From Laetiporus sulphureus 93-53 (taxonomy: Eukaryota; Basidiomycota; Agaricomycetes; Polyporales; Laetiporaceae), in contig NW_024468583.1 of assembly GCF_001632365.1 (NCBI RefSeq), positions 61,381-125,380 on the forward strand: 64,000 nt of DNA, read 5' to 3'. Shown one piece after another: positions 1-12,359 of the stretch (position 1 is its first letter; every line of letters begins with the position of its first letter). The notes under the pieces are model-generated. The model ran no database searches and was not told the DNA's origin. It saw only the letters and a list, made by a program, of their open reading frames with translations. Both the position numbers and the translations under genes were made by a program.

Positions 1-1602
1 ATCATCTTCTACCTCCGTGATCCTAGCTGCTTCGACAGCTGGTTCCGGTTCTGCCTCCTTTTCCTTTCCCTTCACGTCGTAGCTGGCGATGAAAGCACGA
101 ACTGCTTTGTATCTCGCCTTGCTGTCATCGGAGATGTCTGAGGCCGTGTTTGAAGAAATTGCCCTTGTTGCTTGGCCCCGCTTTGGCATTTTGAATTTGC
201 CTTTGTACTTGGGGTCTGGGCATCACTGTTTAAAAATGAAGGGGTGTTTCCCGCATCGTACACACAGCTTCTTCTTCAGCCATCCTTCTTGTTCCTTGGT
301 GAGGGTGGATACTCTATCCATGACCATTGTGTTGGGGTCTTTCGGGGCCCGTGGTGCCGATGATGATGTTGTTGTTACCGTTCCGCGCTGTCCTGCCTTA
401 TCGGCCCTGAACTTGGACTCTAATTGAAGGCATAGGTCGAGATATTCTGGCCATGTGATGGGGTCAGAAATTCCTAGACTGTCTCGTGTGACCATTGCCT
501 GGCATACGTCCTTGCTTCGGTGTTCAGCGATGTAACCGATGAGTGCAGTGTGCCCTAAGTTGGTCTTAGTGGCCCATTGGCAGAACTGTTCTGCAAAGGA
601 TACCATCGTGGGATACGTCTTGCCACAGATATCCTTCAGATGCTGCTGCGCATCCTTGTCCAGGTCGAGGGTTCTGTAGTTCACTTTGAGAATGTTGACG
701 AAGTTTTTCCATGTGCCAAGCGCCTGCCGTGCTGCTGCTCTGGTCGCATATTCGGACATGTATGTGAACGCACCACCTTCCAAGTGCAGTAAGGCCGTGG
801 TAATCTTGTGTTCATCGTCGTTGATCTCGTTCCACCACATCCATATACCGAGTTGTTGGAGCCAGTCTTCCAGACTTCCTTTGCCCGAGTAGTGTGGAGG
901 TTCAGCAATTTTGATGCGTGGCTTGTGCGATTGGACTGTGCCAGATGTTTGACCTTGCATCGTAGTGACGCCGCTTGCTTTGAGCGAAGCTAGCTCATGC
1001 CGCAGCTTAACGTTAGCTGCCTTGATTTTCATCATTTCTTTGCCCATGTCGAGCATTGCTGCCTGGGTTCCTGTGAGCTCGTCGTTCAAAACCATCATAT
1101 GCGCATCTTGCACGAGGATCCTATCCTTGAGCTTCCCGATCTCTGTCTGGAGCATTCCCTCCTTGAGTCGATGTTCACTCTTGTTGTTTTGGATCAGTGA
1201 CTCGAAGGCTTTCTTGTGCTCGTACATCTTGTTTCTGAGCACATTGTAGACCTTGGCGACTTCGGTACTGACCATGAGTTTCATTGCAACAATAACCCAT
1301 TCGCGGATGTGGTCTGGGACTTCTCCAGGAGCGGACTGTCTGAGCGCATCTTCTAGATGCTCGAACTGGTGTCCATCGAATTCCCAGATGGGGGGAACAT
1401 AGGCAGGTAAGAGTGATGGGGTTGGGGACGCTGGTCCTCCAACTTGCGATGCAGAATCCTGCGGTCCTAGTGCAGGTTCTGGTGAATTGCACTGCGAGGC
1501 ACGTGGGGTGCTTCCGTCATGTGCTGACTCGACGTTTGTATGCAGAATGTCATCCATTCTTTGCCTGAACGTGGATGCGTATGCACGATCGGCTCCTTCC
1601 AT
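1..1602 (-). pseudogene. gag: gag of LTR element A (capsid/nucleocapsid), one in-frame stop
   Basis: The Gag polyprotein forms the retrotransposon particle. The frame opens at the ATG at 1600-1602 and runs 459 codons to a TGA at 223-225, then continues in frame to the window edge. Copy C reads arginine (CGA) at that TGA, so this is a C-to-T change. Residues 1-75 are Ser/Pro rich, about 100-215 look helical and coiled-coil like, and the capsid core starts near PPHYSGKGSLEDWL. A zinc-knuckle-like CVRC..H lies just before the stop, with its last Cys beyond it. The spacing is not the classic CX2CX4HX4C. The sibling copy shows pol following by -1 frameshift, which cannot be checked here. Confidence 0.9.
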
Positions 1603-1629
1603 TGTGATATAGATGTAGTTAAACTAATT

Positions 1630-2480
1630 GAAGATGAAGCCTAGGTACTGCTTGTCCTTGGCTTTCCCAATCTCCCTGATGATCTCGTCTAACCTCTGCT
1701 GCTTCCTATCTCCTTGAAGTTGATCCTTCCTATTTCTAGGCAGCACGTGTTGATGACCTGTTTGTCGACGAAGGTGTATTCACGAGTTCCCATGTAGAGG
1801 TCTGCGCAGACTTTGTCTAACTCCGATGCGAGGAGTTGTACCTTCTTTCATTTGTCCTGATCAATTCTCTCCCAGAACGCTCCTAATATCAGTTGTAGTC
1901 TGAAGCGGGTGGCGGAGACCTGCTTCTTGAGTGTTTCGATGTGGAGGGTGGGCCTGACTTTGGACGGAAGAGGGCGAATGGGTCGTGCATGTGTGTTGAC
2001 TTTAACGAAGTTGGGAAGGGGTCACACTGGCTGTGAAGCAACAATGATGGGGGGAACGGCGTTAGAAGTGATAATCTCTGGGGGTGGTCTCGGCTTTCGA
2101 CTGCCTGTAGTGAGACGTCCTTTTCTGGGCTTGTAGCATTTGAGTGGTGGGGTGTGATCACGTGGCTTGTGGATGATTCTGTGCTTTATGATGTGTGTGG
2201 TATCTACAACCCTAGCTGCTGCTCGCTGCCTGTCTGTGGACGATGTGCCTAGTGACGCAAGTGTAAGGAGCCTTCCATGCTCCTTGTTGATTTCCTGACG
2301 CTTGTAGTGAGCGTCGAGGTCGATCCTGGGGGTGGCCTTGTGCTTTGAGGCTTTGGGCAGCTCAGAGTCTTGCTGAGGCTCACGCTGGGTAGAGATCAGA
2401 TTGGAATGTGTGTCAAAAAAGCCACACGCTACGGCTGAAACTGCTTGCACTGAAAATACGCGGCCACTTGTGTTAGACAC
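1630..2480 (-). pseudogene. Leader ORF (ORF0) upstream of gag, copy A
   Basis: A frame of 152 codons opens at 2480 and stops at 2022. Downstream reading, with a few stops and a shift, continues the same protein to about 1630 by comparison with copies B and C. It is basic and polar, with a conserved centre DRQRAAARVVDTTHIIK and a C-terminal part containing LDKVCADL and INFKEIG. I do not recognise a domain. Its position between primer site and gag in all three copies suggests an element-encoded accessory protein or a detached gag N-terminus. It is not simply the start of Gag, because gag has its own ATG. Confidence 0.6.
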
Positions 2481-2502
2481 TAAGCAGGGGCACAGAAAAT
2501 GT

Positions 2503-2516
2503 CAGATTGTTTCTAA
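2503..2516 (-). promoter_or_regulatory. Primer-binding site of copy A (self-priming type)
   Basis: Immediately inside the 5' LTR the minus strand reads TTAGAAACAATCTGA, as in the other copies. It can pair with the putative transcript start inside the LTR. In copy A the LTR partner (2733-2745) has one changed base, so 12 of 13 positions pair. There is no TGG start as expected for tRNA priming. Confidence 0.7.
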
Positions 2517-3237
2517 TGTCATGGTAACACCGGACAAGAGATCAAAGAGACAAAAAGGGATAGTCACGTAGAACGTGCTGCCCTGATCCCCCTGATCTCA
2601 AAAGTATCCCCCTGAACCCTATGTGGCGCAAGAGCCTGTTGACTTACTGGTCGATGTGGCAGACGCAGGAAGGGGTGAGAGATATATGAAGGAGCTGGTA
2701 AGCTCAGTGAGTGCTACAGGTAGTAGACGAGGAGAAACAATATGAGGTTTCATCCCCTACATGGCTGGTCTTATATACACGTACAGCGGGCTATCTTACC
2801 TAAGCTACCTATCTACGGGTATAAGCAAATGGCCGTACATGAAACAATAGGATGTCCGGAAGTAGAACAATAAGTGGGAAGATCGATGGTTGCCGCAGTA
2901 ATGCGTGTGCACATCGTGCCTATCTTGGTTTCCCTTTTGTTCTCCAGTGTGAACATCGTACCTATCTAGGCTTCTGGCTAAACTAATAGGAAGCGGAAGG
3001 CCGATGCATAACAATAGTCCTTGTTCCCTTTGTTCCCAAATGGGTGCCTCTATTGTATCCTGGAATAGACAGGTCCGACCGTATCATCCATGGGTCTGGA
3101 CCATAACATGTGGTGTGGACTATCACCTGATCTCTACGCATCACGTCTGTGGCTGAGTGGCGTGAGATATTGGTGAAGCACGTGATCTGTGGTGTGAGAA
3201 AAGTCACGTGCGGACTTTGTGGTGAAAATCTGTGACA
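2517..3237 (-). repeat. 5' LTR of copy A (721 bp)
   Basis: The repeat is bounded by TGTCA and TGACA as short terminal inverted repeats. It has the same length and nearly the same sequence as the two LTRs of copy C. On the minus strand it holds a TATATAAGACC TATA box with the AGATTGTTTC-like transcript start about 31 nt downstream. Confidence 0.93.
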
Positions 3238-4891
3238 GCCATTAAAGTCAAGGATGTTTGTACTTGGATGTAAATAAGGAGGTCTTTCGATGATGGCACT
3301 GAATGTTTGTATGATCAAACAAGTTGAATCTGTCCAGCAATATTTAATTATATTTCGACGGACTAATCAATGAGCCTAATAACAAAAAGAAATCAGTGCT
3401 CTTGCGCACAACTGTAACAAATGACTAGATCAGCAAAATAACCTCAAGTCATCCACTGGAGTGCGGCAAATGCTATAAGTAATATGCTTTATGCAATTTT
3501 TCCATGCATTATGCAGAAAAAAATAAAAACACCGCACAACGAAAGGGATGAGCGATAAAGGTTCTGATCACCCATGTAATCTGCTGCCGGGTATACCAAC
3601 TGACACATACGATCTACAATTACTTCGTTCTTACAAAAAGTTGCCGATATGCGCACAAGACCTCGGTACATGAAAGGGTAAACAAAGAGCAATACCTGAA
3701 TTTTCAAACGAGCATATTGTCTGCCTACATCACTGGCAGATATGTGTGGAAATACTATGTTCAGGAGGCCATACCTCGAAGAGGGGGTAGAAATTGCACA
3801 AAACGCTAGCCATGTATTATAAATTGCGACCAAACAAAAAGGTCCTAATGCAATATAAAATACATAGCAACCTCTCGAGCAGGCTCCACCAGATGAGGAC
3901 AATTCCTTCAAGTATTCACTACCACTTGAACTAGTGTATTCAACAACCACATGCATTATAAATTGCAGTTCTAATAAGAAGAACCCTAATGCGATAAAAA
4001 GTGCATGCTTCAAGAGACCTACATCTACACAAAGGATGTCAAGACTGACTTCAAGACAATACATAACCCTCAAGACTTCAGATCTCTATTGAGCACTTTC
4101 TATCTGAAAGCTCCTTAAACGTATCAAAACATTCCATAATCCAGAAAATAGAAACTTGCGCTATATCTATAAAGAGAAAAGCAGTTCACAATCTGCATCA
4201 CCAACTTTAAAAGAATGTTCAGGACCTGTTGTTTAACTTCAAAAAATGGTATCTGCAAGAGCACATAAGTTCTATTATAAGGATTGGCAATATATGATGT
4301 CTATGTTTCTATCAAAATGGAGTCTTTTTACTACTGTGAATGGATAGCACTGGCAGCTTCAAGTGTCACTAAAATGCAATAAATCTAACCAGTAGTAATT
4401 CCAATTGATAGTATAAAAAACAAGTTCATCATGGACCAGTTATGAGACACGGATCATCGTGACACATAGTATCCTCACCTACATAACTCCTCGAAGAACC
4501 TAGGATGAAAAGGACTTTTAAGCACACTGCAGTGAAAGATCGTCAATTTTCGAATTCGATGTCAATGCCTATTAGCAGTATGATGAGAAAATGGCAGTAG
4601 CTGTCAAAAGCCATGACCTACCTAAAAAACTCACCAACCTGCTGCATTAAATATTGAAAACATGAAAATGTGCTGCACTTTACTGTGCTCGTAAGCACCT
4701 TAGATCTTTCCACCATGATGAAGTATAAAACTGGATCAAAAAGTAATGAACTGATGTGCAAAATGTTATCCAGTTATACTAGTCACTTGTGCTGTCCTAC
4801 AACAATCCTGCTGAGATTCTCGGTGCTAAACACACCATAAGGGAAGATCAGCCTACACTTTGATGGAGCTCAGGCCTTAAAAAGGGGGTAC
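3238..4891. other. AT-rich stretch with no confident gene; possible end of an older LTR element
   Basis: A 194-codon minus frame (3489-4073) lies here but has no recognisable motif. Its open frame overlaps an internal direct repeat (about 3808-3870 and 3949-4010, both holding ATTATAAATTGC and CCTAATGC), so it is probably chance. The stretch ends in AAAAAGGGGGTAC directly before a TGTCAC-starting repeat, which looks like a polypurine tract. Element A is inserted at 3237/3238. Confidence 0.4.
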
Positions 4892-6540
4892 TGTCACAAA
4901 TACAGTCCTTGTGACCCTAACCATTCTCATATAAATACCCTAAGCACCAGCATTAAGCGCTGGACCAGACTATACATCACTTAGTCAGGCATTCAAGCGC
5001 ACATCTGTATATTAGACGGATGGTGCTGATGCACATAGCATATATATTACATATGCTGGTATAGAGGATAGGTTAAAACGGTTGCCTGAAAGGACTAGAT
5101 CCAACTTATAGTCTCATGTCCTCACGTGGTCTCCAACGAGCTATGCTGCTATATGGACCTATAGCCGAAAGGTGTCCAGCAAGCATAAACGAGGGAAAAA
5201 GTGGTCACATGACTAAAAGCCCTTAAATGGAATGCGTCACAAATGTGCTGATCATACACAATCTGACACAATGGATCATATCTCGATCATAGTTCTCAAG
5301 GAAACCATTGAGTCCTCAAATAGATTGTATCAGCACATGACTTATCAGGATCAACCAGAGATCGATTGACTAGTCACCTATATTGTGGCCCATAATAGTC
5401 ATGAAGATAGATCTCATAGCGTCTATAAGACTGAATCATCAAACCCAATCCTAGTCTCATCAGAGACCTGCTAAAGGATCAGAAAAAGGCAGTCTACGCT
5501 ATCAATATCCCAAAGATACGACGGAACGGCTTCTTAATAGACTTAGCATATGCGACAACCCGATCCCTGAATAGGATCCTTGATAGGGTTGCGTCATTAA
5601 GTCTGGGCCATTCCAGAGCTATATTAAGATAGAATATCTGGATCATTCACATGCATCACTCGGCATACACATTACATACACCTATGATGTCATGAGTCCA
5701 GAATGTCTCAAGCACACATCACGTGCAGCTCAGATCCATATAACTAAGTCAGAAGTCTTGGATTCAGCTACGAAGATAGAAGCCAAGAAGTGCGGGGTAA
5801 CCACACACTTGTATTAGTCTTGGCCAATATCAAGTTAGTAAGCTGGAACACTGTCAGCTGTTTCACTGACAGATGGGGATAAGTATTGCTCGGTCAGAAT
5901 CTCAGATGGAGATATCTTGGAATTCCTCGGTTAAGGGTACTCACACCACAAGGCATGGTCCAATAGATACACATATGTAGTTATATTTAGGTCCTAACTG
6001 CGCAAAGGTCATCACAATGTAGTGGCACCATTAGAAGGTATTTGATGCAGCACCTCACCATTGTGTACTAAAGATAGGATTCCCATCTGCCCTCGATCTG
6101 TGGGTCCACCCACAGTATCAGGGGTCCTCAGATCTATTACAGAGATCCTAGTACACAGTGTATTATAATAGTAAGTAGGATAGACGGTATATCAGGGTAC
6201 TCTCCTGCTTGTATATATATCGCTCCCAACTGGGAGTAGATCTTCAGTTCTATCATACTTTTCCACCTGGGGCTCACTCTTTCTCTGAGTCCTGGAGGGA
6301 CTGGCTAGCAATCCAGGTCAATGATCATCTGACATAGGACTTCAGGCCGCCCAACTGAGGGCCTGCTTGTAGTTGACTCGTGAGAGTCATTATCCTGCCA
6401 CCACCCACTCAGTCGACATATCATGCTCGACCTCTCCGAGTTGGTTCTGGATGTTAGAGGTAATTCATGTCTAGTCAGGATCACATCAGTGCCGACACAT
6501 TAGCTTGTGTTCGGAGGATATTCCTGAGTGATTCGTGACA
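4892..6540 (+). repeat. Candidate long LTR (about 1.65 kb) of another LTR element
   Basis: It begins TGTCAC directly after a polypurine tract and ends GTGACA, giving a 6-bp terminal inverted repeat of the type used by the A/B/C family. A TATATATATCG box at about 6210 could be its promoter. No second copy of this repeat is visible in the window, so the boundaries rest on the termini only. The bases after it (AGATT) would be the target duplication. It could also be chance termini in AT-rich DNA. Confidence 0.35.
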
Positions 6541-8427
6541 AGATTGGTTTGTCACAGTGTGCTCCACCAACCTCAGTGGGTGAGATGAGGTAAGCTTGGT
6601 GCTTTCATGATAAGCCATACATAATTAAAAATTCTCTGAGGATGCTCTCCTTGCCACGTTGTGAATGCTTGAATGTTCATGAATTTATTCAGTTTAATCA
6701 TATTGTCACGGCGCATCAGATCCTGTGCCCTAAGGCAAGGAAATGGCAGCAAGATGCTTGCCAGCATCCAGTGACCTGCACAAAAAAGGGGTTTGCCCAG
6801 GTAGGGCCAAACCAGGCATGCAGTGACATGCAGCCTAAAAAGGGGGCTCAAAGGGCCCTTAGCCTTATGCTCACAACAAGGGGGTGAATTGGCTGTTAGG
6901 CTGCATGAAATAGGTGAATGAATCTAAGGTCTTCCCTTAGATCCTCATGTGCTTATATACATGTAGTGGTGGACCCTGGGTACCCTAACTATAGTGTACT
7001 TACTGGGGTCCTGTCCTGTCTACATGTGAACATATTGCCAAAACCAGTAATGGTTCTGGACTTTGCTATAGCAACTATCTATATGAGTAGCTGAAGTGGT
7101 GCCACTTATTGAGTGGCCAATGGGGGTTCTGCCATAGCACATATTCTAATGCTGGTGCTACTATTTGGCAGCCATGTAGTTGGTGCTGCTATTGAGTAGT
7201 GAATTGAGTGCTTGCTATCTTGATGGTCCAATGAGCACAGATAAGCCTATTGTGGGCCAAAGAGTTCCATTCTGGGCAAGTGGCCTGGTGTCACGTGATC
7301 AACACCTGATAACTTCTGAATAGAGCAAGTGGCCAGTGTCACGTGACTGGGTGGCTGAATCATGGGTGCTTGGTGGTCATGTGGTAGACACAGTCATATC
7401 CGTGATGTATATGGTGATATTGTGCTGTTTGTCTAAGTATCCACTTTGTGAGACCAATATGAAGGTTGGCATCCAAATAATCACTTGTGGTTGCCGAATG
7501 ATGACTTTATTGATGCAAAAAGAAAGGTGCCACTTAATACTGTGACACATATGTGTCTTGGTCAATATGGCATGTTAGCGCACTTGAATCAATAATATCA
7601 TTGCTGTGGCTGGCCCTGCCCCTCCTTCTCCCCAGATTGTTGTGAGTCTGCTGTGAGGTCTATGTAGCAGGTGAGTGAGAAATGAAGCAACTTCAATGGC
7701 AAAAGCTCCATTTTGACTTTGAGGGCATTGATGGATAATTTGAAGCTGTTAGCTGCCAGCTGGTGTAAACAGTTCAGTTAGAAAGTGAACAGCACAGAGG
7801 TGACAGAAATGACAAATGTGGTAAGAGGAGCATAGAGCGAAGACCGTGAACATGACACAAACAAATATGCTCAACACAGTCATGTGAAAGAGACATGCAT
7901 AAGCCTGCCATAAACACCACATTAATTTCAGGCTCAGGCCAGCTTCTGTGCTTCTTTTTGGCTGGTTTGCAGCTTACTCCCATCATCCTTCCCTACTCTC
8001 TCTTTACTTTTCAAAGATCAGTCTATCCACATCCATTGAGCACATATAGTCATTTTTTGTTCTAGATTTGCAGTAGAGGCCCTGTTACATTCTTTCTGTT
8101 ACTCAAGTTTCAATCACCTTAGACTACCATGTTCACCCAAAAAACAGGCCTTTCAGCTATTCACTCTCGCACTTTTGGTGATGGATACTTGCAACAACAT
8201 CTTCAGCAAATATGAAGTATCAAGCATCTGTATCAGCATCATTGAGCCCTCAGTCACCTGACATTTCCAGTCCAGAAAAGCCTGAATCATTTGGCTCTAG
8301 TGCATATCTTGATTCATCCCTCACCTGGAAGACAAACATGAAGTGCCAAAAACCCCCATAGGAAGAGTGCATAAATGGCCAAGACTAACACATCAAGAGA
8401 AGTTGGTCAAGGAGAAATCCCTTTATA
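6541..8427. other. No supported gene
   Basis: Only short frames are present and none has a motif I can name. Short direct repeats include two copies of a GTGTCACGTGA segment near 7285 and 7336. Exons upstream of the 8428 gene may lie in the last 300 bases, but I could not define them. Confidence 0.4.
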
Positions 8428-9810
8428 GTGGAGAGAGAACCTGCATTATGGAGCTGGTGCCTGCTAGCTCAGGCATTGTTGACTTTATTCACATCATGGG
8501 GTAGGCAACAAGTGAGAATGAGGTTTGTTGCACATCCTGTATGTGACCATGACTTTCAGTATAAGTTTGTTCACCAACAGCTTTTACTTTTTGAGTACAA
8601 TACTGGCCAACTTCCTTACACAATGAACTTGGATTGTAGTCAGAACCTTGAGCACAGTAAGCCCTCAGTTACAAAACTTATAGCTCCCTTATTTATTGTT
8701 CTTTCAGTGACAGCAAGCCAGCAGTGGCTATTTGACAAGGGTCACACTATATGAATCCCAGAGGAGGAAGACCTGAATGTCATGACAAAGAAGCTCGATG
8801 AGTGTAAAAAAAAACTTCCACCACAATCTCGCCATGTGCATTTTAGTGAGGTATGCTTTGATTTTTACATTCAAACAAGCTACTAACTTTATAAAGACCT
8901 TTGAGTGGGGCACATGGAAATATACTGTTATAGTGGATGAGGACAGCCCTTGTTTTGTGCATCACCACAAAGATGAAGAAAGGGAGATCATCACTTCTCC
9001 ATACATCCTCGAGATCCAGAGCTCTATCCATCCCATTTTTGCATTCATAAACATGACTTCAAAACTGAGAAAATGATGAGTGACAGGGATCAGTGGTGTA
9101 AGGGACATCGAAGACTAAGCTACACCATGTTGAAGCAGAGAGAACAGTTCGACAATGTATCAGCTGAAGAGCTGAAGGTTTTCAAAGTGCTCGATTGGAA
9201 GATGATGGCCCTAGCAGCTCACGCTCCATTGTTACTGAAGCACGTGCATGGTAAGGCCAGATTACCATACTCAAAAAGGGTTGCCAAGCAGCAACATGTC
9301 TTTCAAGATGACCAGTCTGCACAACCAGGCCCATTGAATCCATTGTTTGATGAGCCCATACCATACAGGCAGCAGCACATCCCTGATGATGATGAATCTT
9401 CACAATCAGGTTCACCGAACTCATTGCTTGATAAGCACTCTGATGATGATGAGTGTGTGCAACCAGGCTCATCGAACTACTTATTGGCTGATGAGCCAAT
9501 GCTACCATACTCAAAAGGGGGAGCCAAGCAGTGGTGCATCTCTGATGATGACAAGTTTTTGCAACCAGGCCCATTGAACTCATTGCTTGATGAGCTCATG
9601 ATGTCAAGCCCAGTGAACTCAAGTGATGATCAGTCTGTGGAAGTAAGCCCATCAAAGTCAACTGCTGCAGGTCGCACAATACTGTCTAACCCCTCAGATA
9701 ACCTATTCTTCACCAGTGATGCCACTAAACCTAGACTCAAATTGACGAAACACTCAAGCTCCTGGAAGCCTAAAAGAAAAGGAAAGGGGAAGGGAAAAGA
9801 CCTCTCATGA
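8428..9810 (+). pseudogene. Spliced gene of unknown function with acidic C-terminal repeats
   Basis: One reading frame runs from 8428 to 8850 with a single TGA at 8752-8754, then a 46-nt intron (8851-8896, GTATGC..AAAG) with a perfect TACTAAC branch site at 8881, joining in phase 0 to an exon ending at 9076. A one-base loss in the A run at 9070-9073 separates this from the 245-codon frame 9073-9810. Exon 1 holds ASQQWLFDKGHTI and KKLPPQSRHVHFSE; exon 2 holds FEWGTWKYTVIVDE and SSIHPIFAFINMTSKL. The C-terminal frame has four Asp-rich repeats (QPG.xxN.LLD) at about 9300-9610 and a Lys/Gly-rich tail. I recognise no enzyme motif. The true start may be further upstream. Confidence 0.6.
9300..9610 (+). 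repeat. Coding tandem repeats (DDD..QPGxxNxLLDE)
   Basis: Four degenerate units of about 55-100 nt, near 9307, 9384, 9439 and 9541. Each encodes an acidic run, a QxGS/P step, then N.LLD or a close variant. Two units carry an added LPYSK or IPY segment. They probably arose by slippage inside the gene. Confidence 0.7.
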
Positions 9811-11868
9811 TGGCTGTTCTTGTTTGCATGTAAGCTGCCATGTCACTTTCACACAGAATTGACCACTTTACAAAACACTAGTTCACATTTCACCCACATA
9901 TTACACATTGAAAAAGTGTCCGTGGTTTCTACATTACAGTGATTCTGCCTTAAAGCCTTCACCATAGTGACTCAGTGCCATGCGCAAATTGCTGCAAAGA
10001 TGACTGCTCAGATTACACAGACAGTTGCTCCGTTGAGCTCTGCAGTCTCACACATGGCACAAGAGGAGTCTATCATGCTCAAATATGTTTCAGCTGCACG
10101 TATCATAACAATAATCTTAGCTACAAATGCAGATAGGATATATATGCTGTGAAAGAGAATTGGAAATGGTGAGTAGACAAAACAACAAGGGCAAGAACTT
10201 CACACAGTGGCCCATGTGCAAGGTGGACCAAGTTGATGAGATGAGAGTGATATAGTAACACAATATGTCCTCAGGGGTCAAAGCCAATGCTATTCAGGTG
10301 CATATGGTAATGAGGATCAAGCCTAAGATGAGCGGAGTGAGGCAGGTGGCTGCATGTGCATAAGGGATCACAGGTCACTCTTGCCACCTGAGTGGGGTGT
10401 TGTGAGTGTTGCAGTATGTGTGGCACTGCTTGAAGTGGAAGATGCAGGGAAAGTTGAGTGGGTAGAAAAGGCAAAGTGGATGGGTGGAAGGATGGGTTCT
10501 GTAGTGAATGGTAGAATGCTGCAAGAGCCTGAGCATGAAGGGAATGGAGGGATGTAATCATGTACTGTGAAGTTCAGTGATCAGTTACTGTAAGCACCCC
10601 AGACTGCCAGTCCTGCAAAACTGAAATGTAGAAGTGACAGTGCCCAAAGCACATGTCCTGGTGCACTTCTCTCATATGAGCAATCAATGTGAGGCCACGT
10701 CCTCTCCATCACACAGCAGCATATGTCAATGGTCTGTCCATGATTAACCCATGGATAAACCACTGACATAGGTATGAATGGTCTGATGAACAATGAACTG
10801 TTGCCACATCAGCTCTCTAATCCTTGACAGGCCCAATGAACAGAAAACCCTACATACCTTTCAAAACTGTGATAAAACATGGCTTCTGTGAGCCAAAGTC
10901 ATCGCCACGAAGTCAAATTTCCACTCAAACAGAATATGAGCCATTGCTGAAAGCAGTCAAGAAAACTCATCCACATTTCTGTTGATTTGCTGATATATTC
11001 AAATGCTGCCATCAGCACAGCTGAAGGTGAAAGTGAGGTTTCCTTCTGGCTGAAGCTTGATCCAGCATAGTGAGCTGACCAGATCACAGAGGACACAAGA
11101 CAATTCTGATGACTGCTTATATTATGCCCCTTAAGGTCATGTTCGAAGAACAGTCCAATGGGTTCATGAATGTGCTATGCAGAATGCTCAGGATTATGAA
11201 AATGAGAGATGAGACAGTTTAACACACCACATGCTTTGTAAGGCCAACATCCATCATTGAAAGTGTACATCATCATCTTCTACACAGACATGAAATGGCA
11301 CTCAGCACAATTCTCATGATTGATTGTCCTTGGAGAATGTCAATGGCTGCATATGAATACTTGCAAAAGTTCCTGAGCTGCAAGCTTGAGCTGTTCTGCA
11401 AACTTCTTCAAATCAATCAACTAACCTGGCTTTGCCAATGTTGTACTATCACAGTAGTTTCAGTTTTGGACAGTTCAGGATGGTCTTCAATGCTCCCAGG
11501 ATTAGACTATGCTAAGTGCCACACATCAGCCTGCAGAGAATCATCAAAGGATAACCTGCGTACCTGATTGCGGATCAAGTTTGAGTCACCTCAAAGGTGA
11601 TCAATGCACATCATTGAAGTGCGCATCAAGTGTGGCCACTACTAAGCTACTGAGACACCAGGACATGAGATGCAGCACAGTGAAAGGGTGGTCTTCTGAG
11701 CTCAAATATGACAACACATTCCTATGAAGGCTCAGCCAGTGACCCCATGCTGAGGATGTTAAATGTCATGCAGCACAGTGGGTGCACGCTTCCATCACAG
11801 ATGACAATATTATCTGCTGCAGGCCATTAGACTCAATTCATGAGGGAGTCCAATCTGGCCTTAGAAAA
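9811..11868. other. No supported gene
   Basis: Short frames on both strands without motifs. 10271-10561 minus is His/Pro rich and 10354-10557 plus is Gly/Val rich; they are mutual shadows in one G-rich patch. I found no LTR, terminal inverted repeat or transposase motif here. Confidence 0.4.
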
Positions 11869-11940
11869 CCCATTACAAAAGTTTGTTACACTCCATTACA
11901 AAAATTGTTACAGTCATTATAAAAGTGTTACACTACATAA
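11869..11940. repeat. Three short tandem repeats (21-23 bp)
   Basis: Three adjacent units with the pattern CATTAxAAAAx..TTGTTACAxT. Their size and arrangement resemble the subterminal repeats of CACTA/EnSpm-type elements, but I saw no matching inverted set near 27 kb, so this link is inference. Confidence 0.6.
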
Positions 11941-12359
11941 GGAGAAGGAGGGTGTAATGAGAGAAGGAAAAGAGGAACGGTCAAGCACCTTCAGATGTTT
12001 AATACTCATGCACAGTGACAGCCTGCCCTAACATTGGACATCTAGGTCTTGTGATGATAGGCTAGATCCTGTGTCACTAGGCATCTAAATCTCATGGCAA
12101 TAGGGTGTCTAGCAAATATAGCCATTCATGCAGCCACTGTGCTTCTCTTTGACAGCAAGGGTAGTAACATCCAAACTTTGCTCATGCTCACACTTTCTGG
12201 CTGAATTCTGCATTCAAGCCATATAAAAATTATTCTAAACACATGTGTGCACCCTTCATGTGTATGGAAGTTCAAATCTTCGAAGTCCAACATATGGTCT
12301 GCAATACATGTATGTACCAAAAGACAAAGGCAGCTACAGCATGATCAATTCAAGAGATT

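Larger units (their letters stand above)
1..3237 (-). mobile_element. Ty3/Gypsy LTR retrotransposon copy A, 5' part, cut by window start
   Basis: This is a minus-strand element with a 5' LTR at 2517-3237, a leader ORF and gag. It is closely similar to copy C at 43173-51374 and more distantly to copy B at 14843-22982. The window starts inside the last gag codons, so pol and the 3' LTR lie outside. The five bases after the LTR (3238-3242, GCCAT) should recur at the far end if the insertion is intact. It is the least stop-ridden copy over gag. Confidence 0.93.

Noticed and set aside
3489..4073. 194-codon minus-strand frame as a gene
   Set aside because: Composition is that of AT-rich DNA, part of it is an internal direct repeat, and no motif, start context or homologous block is visible.
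9182..9583. 133-codon minus-strand frame (His/Met rich)
   Set aside because: It mirrors the tandem acidic repeats of the plus-strand gene and has no independent support.
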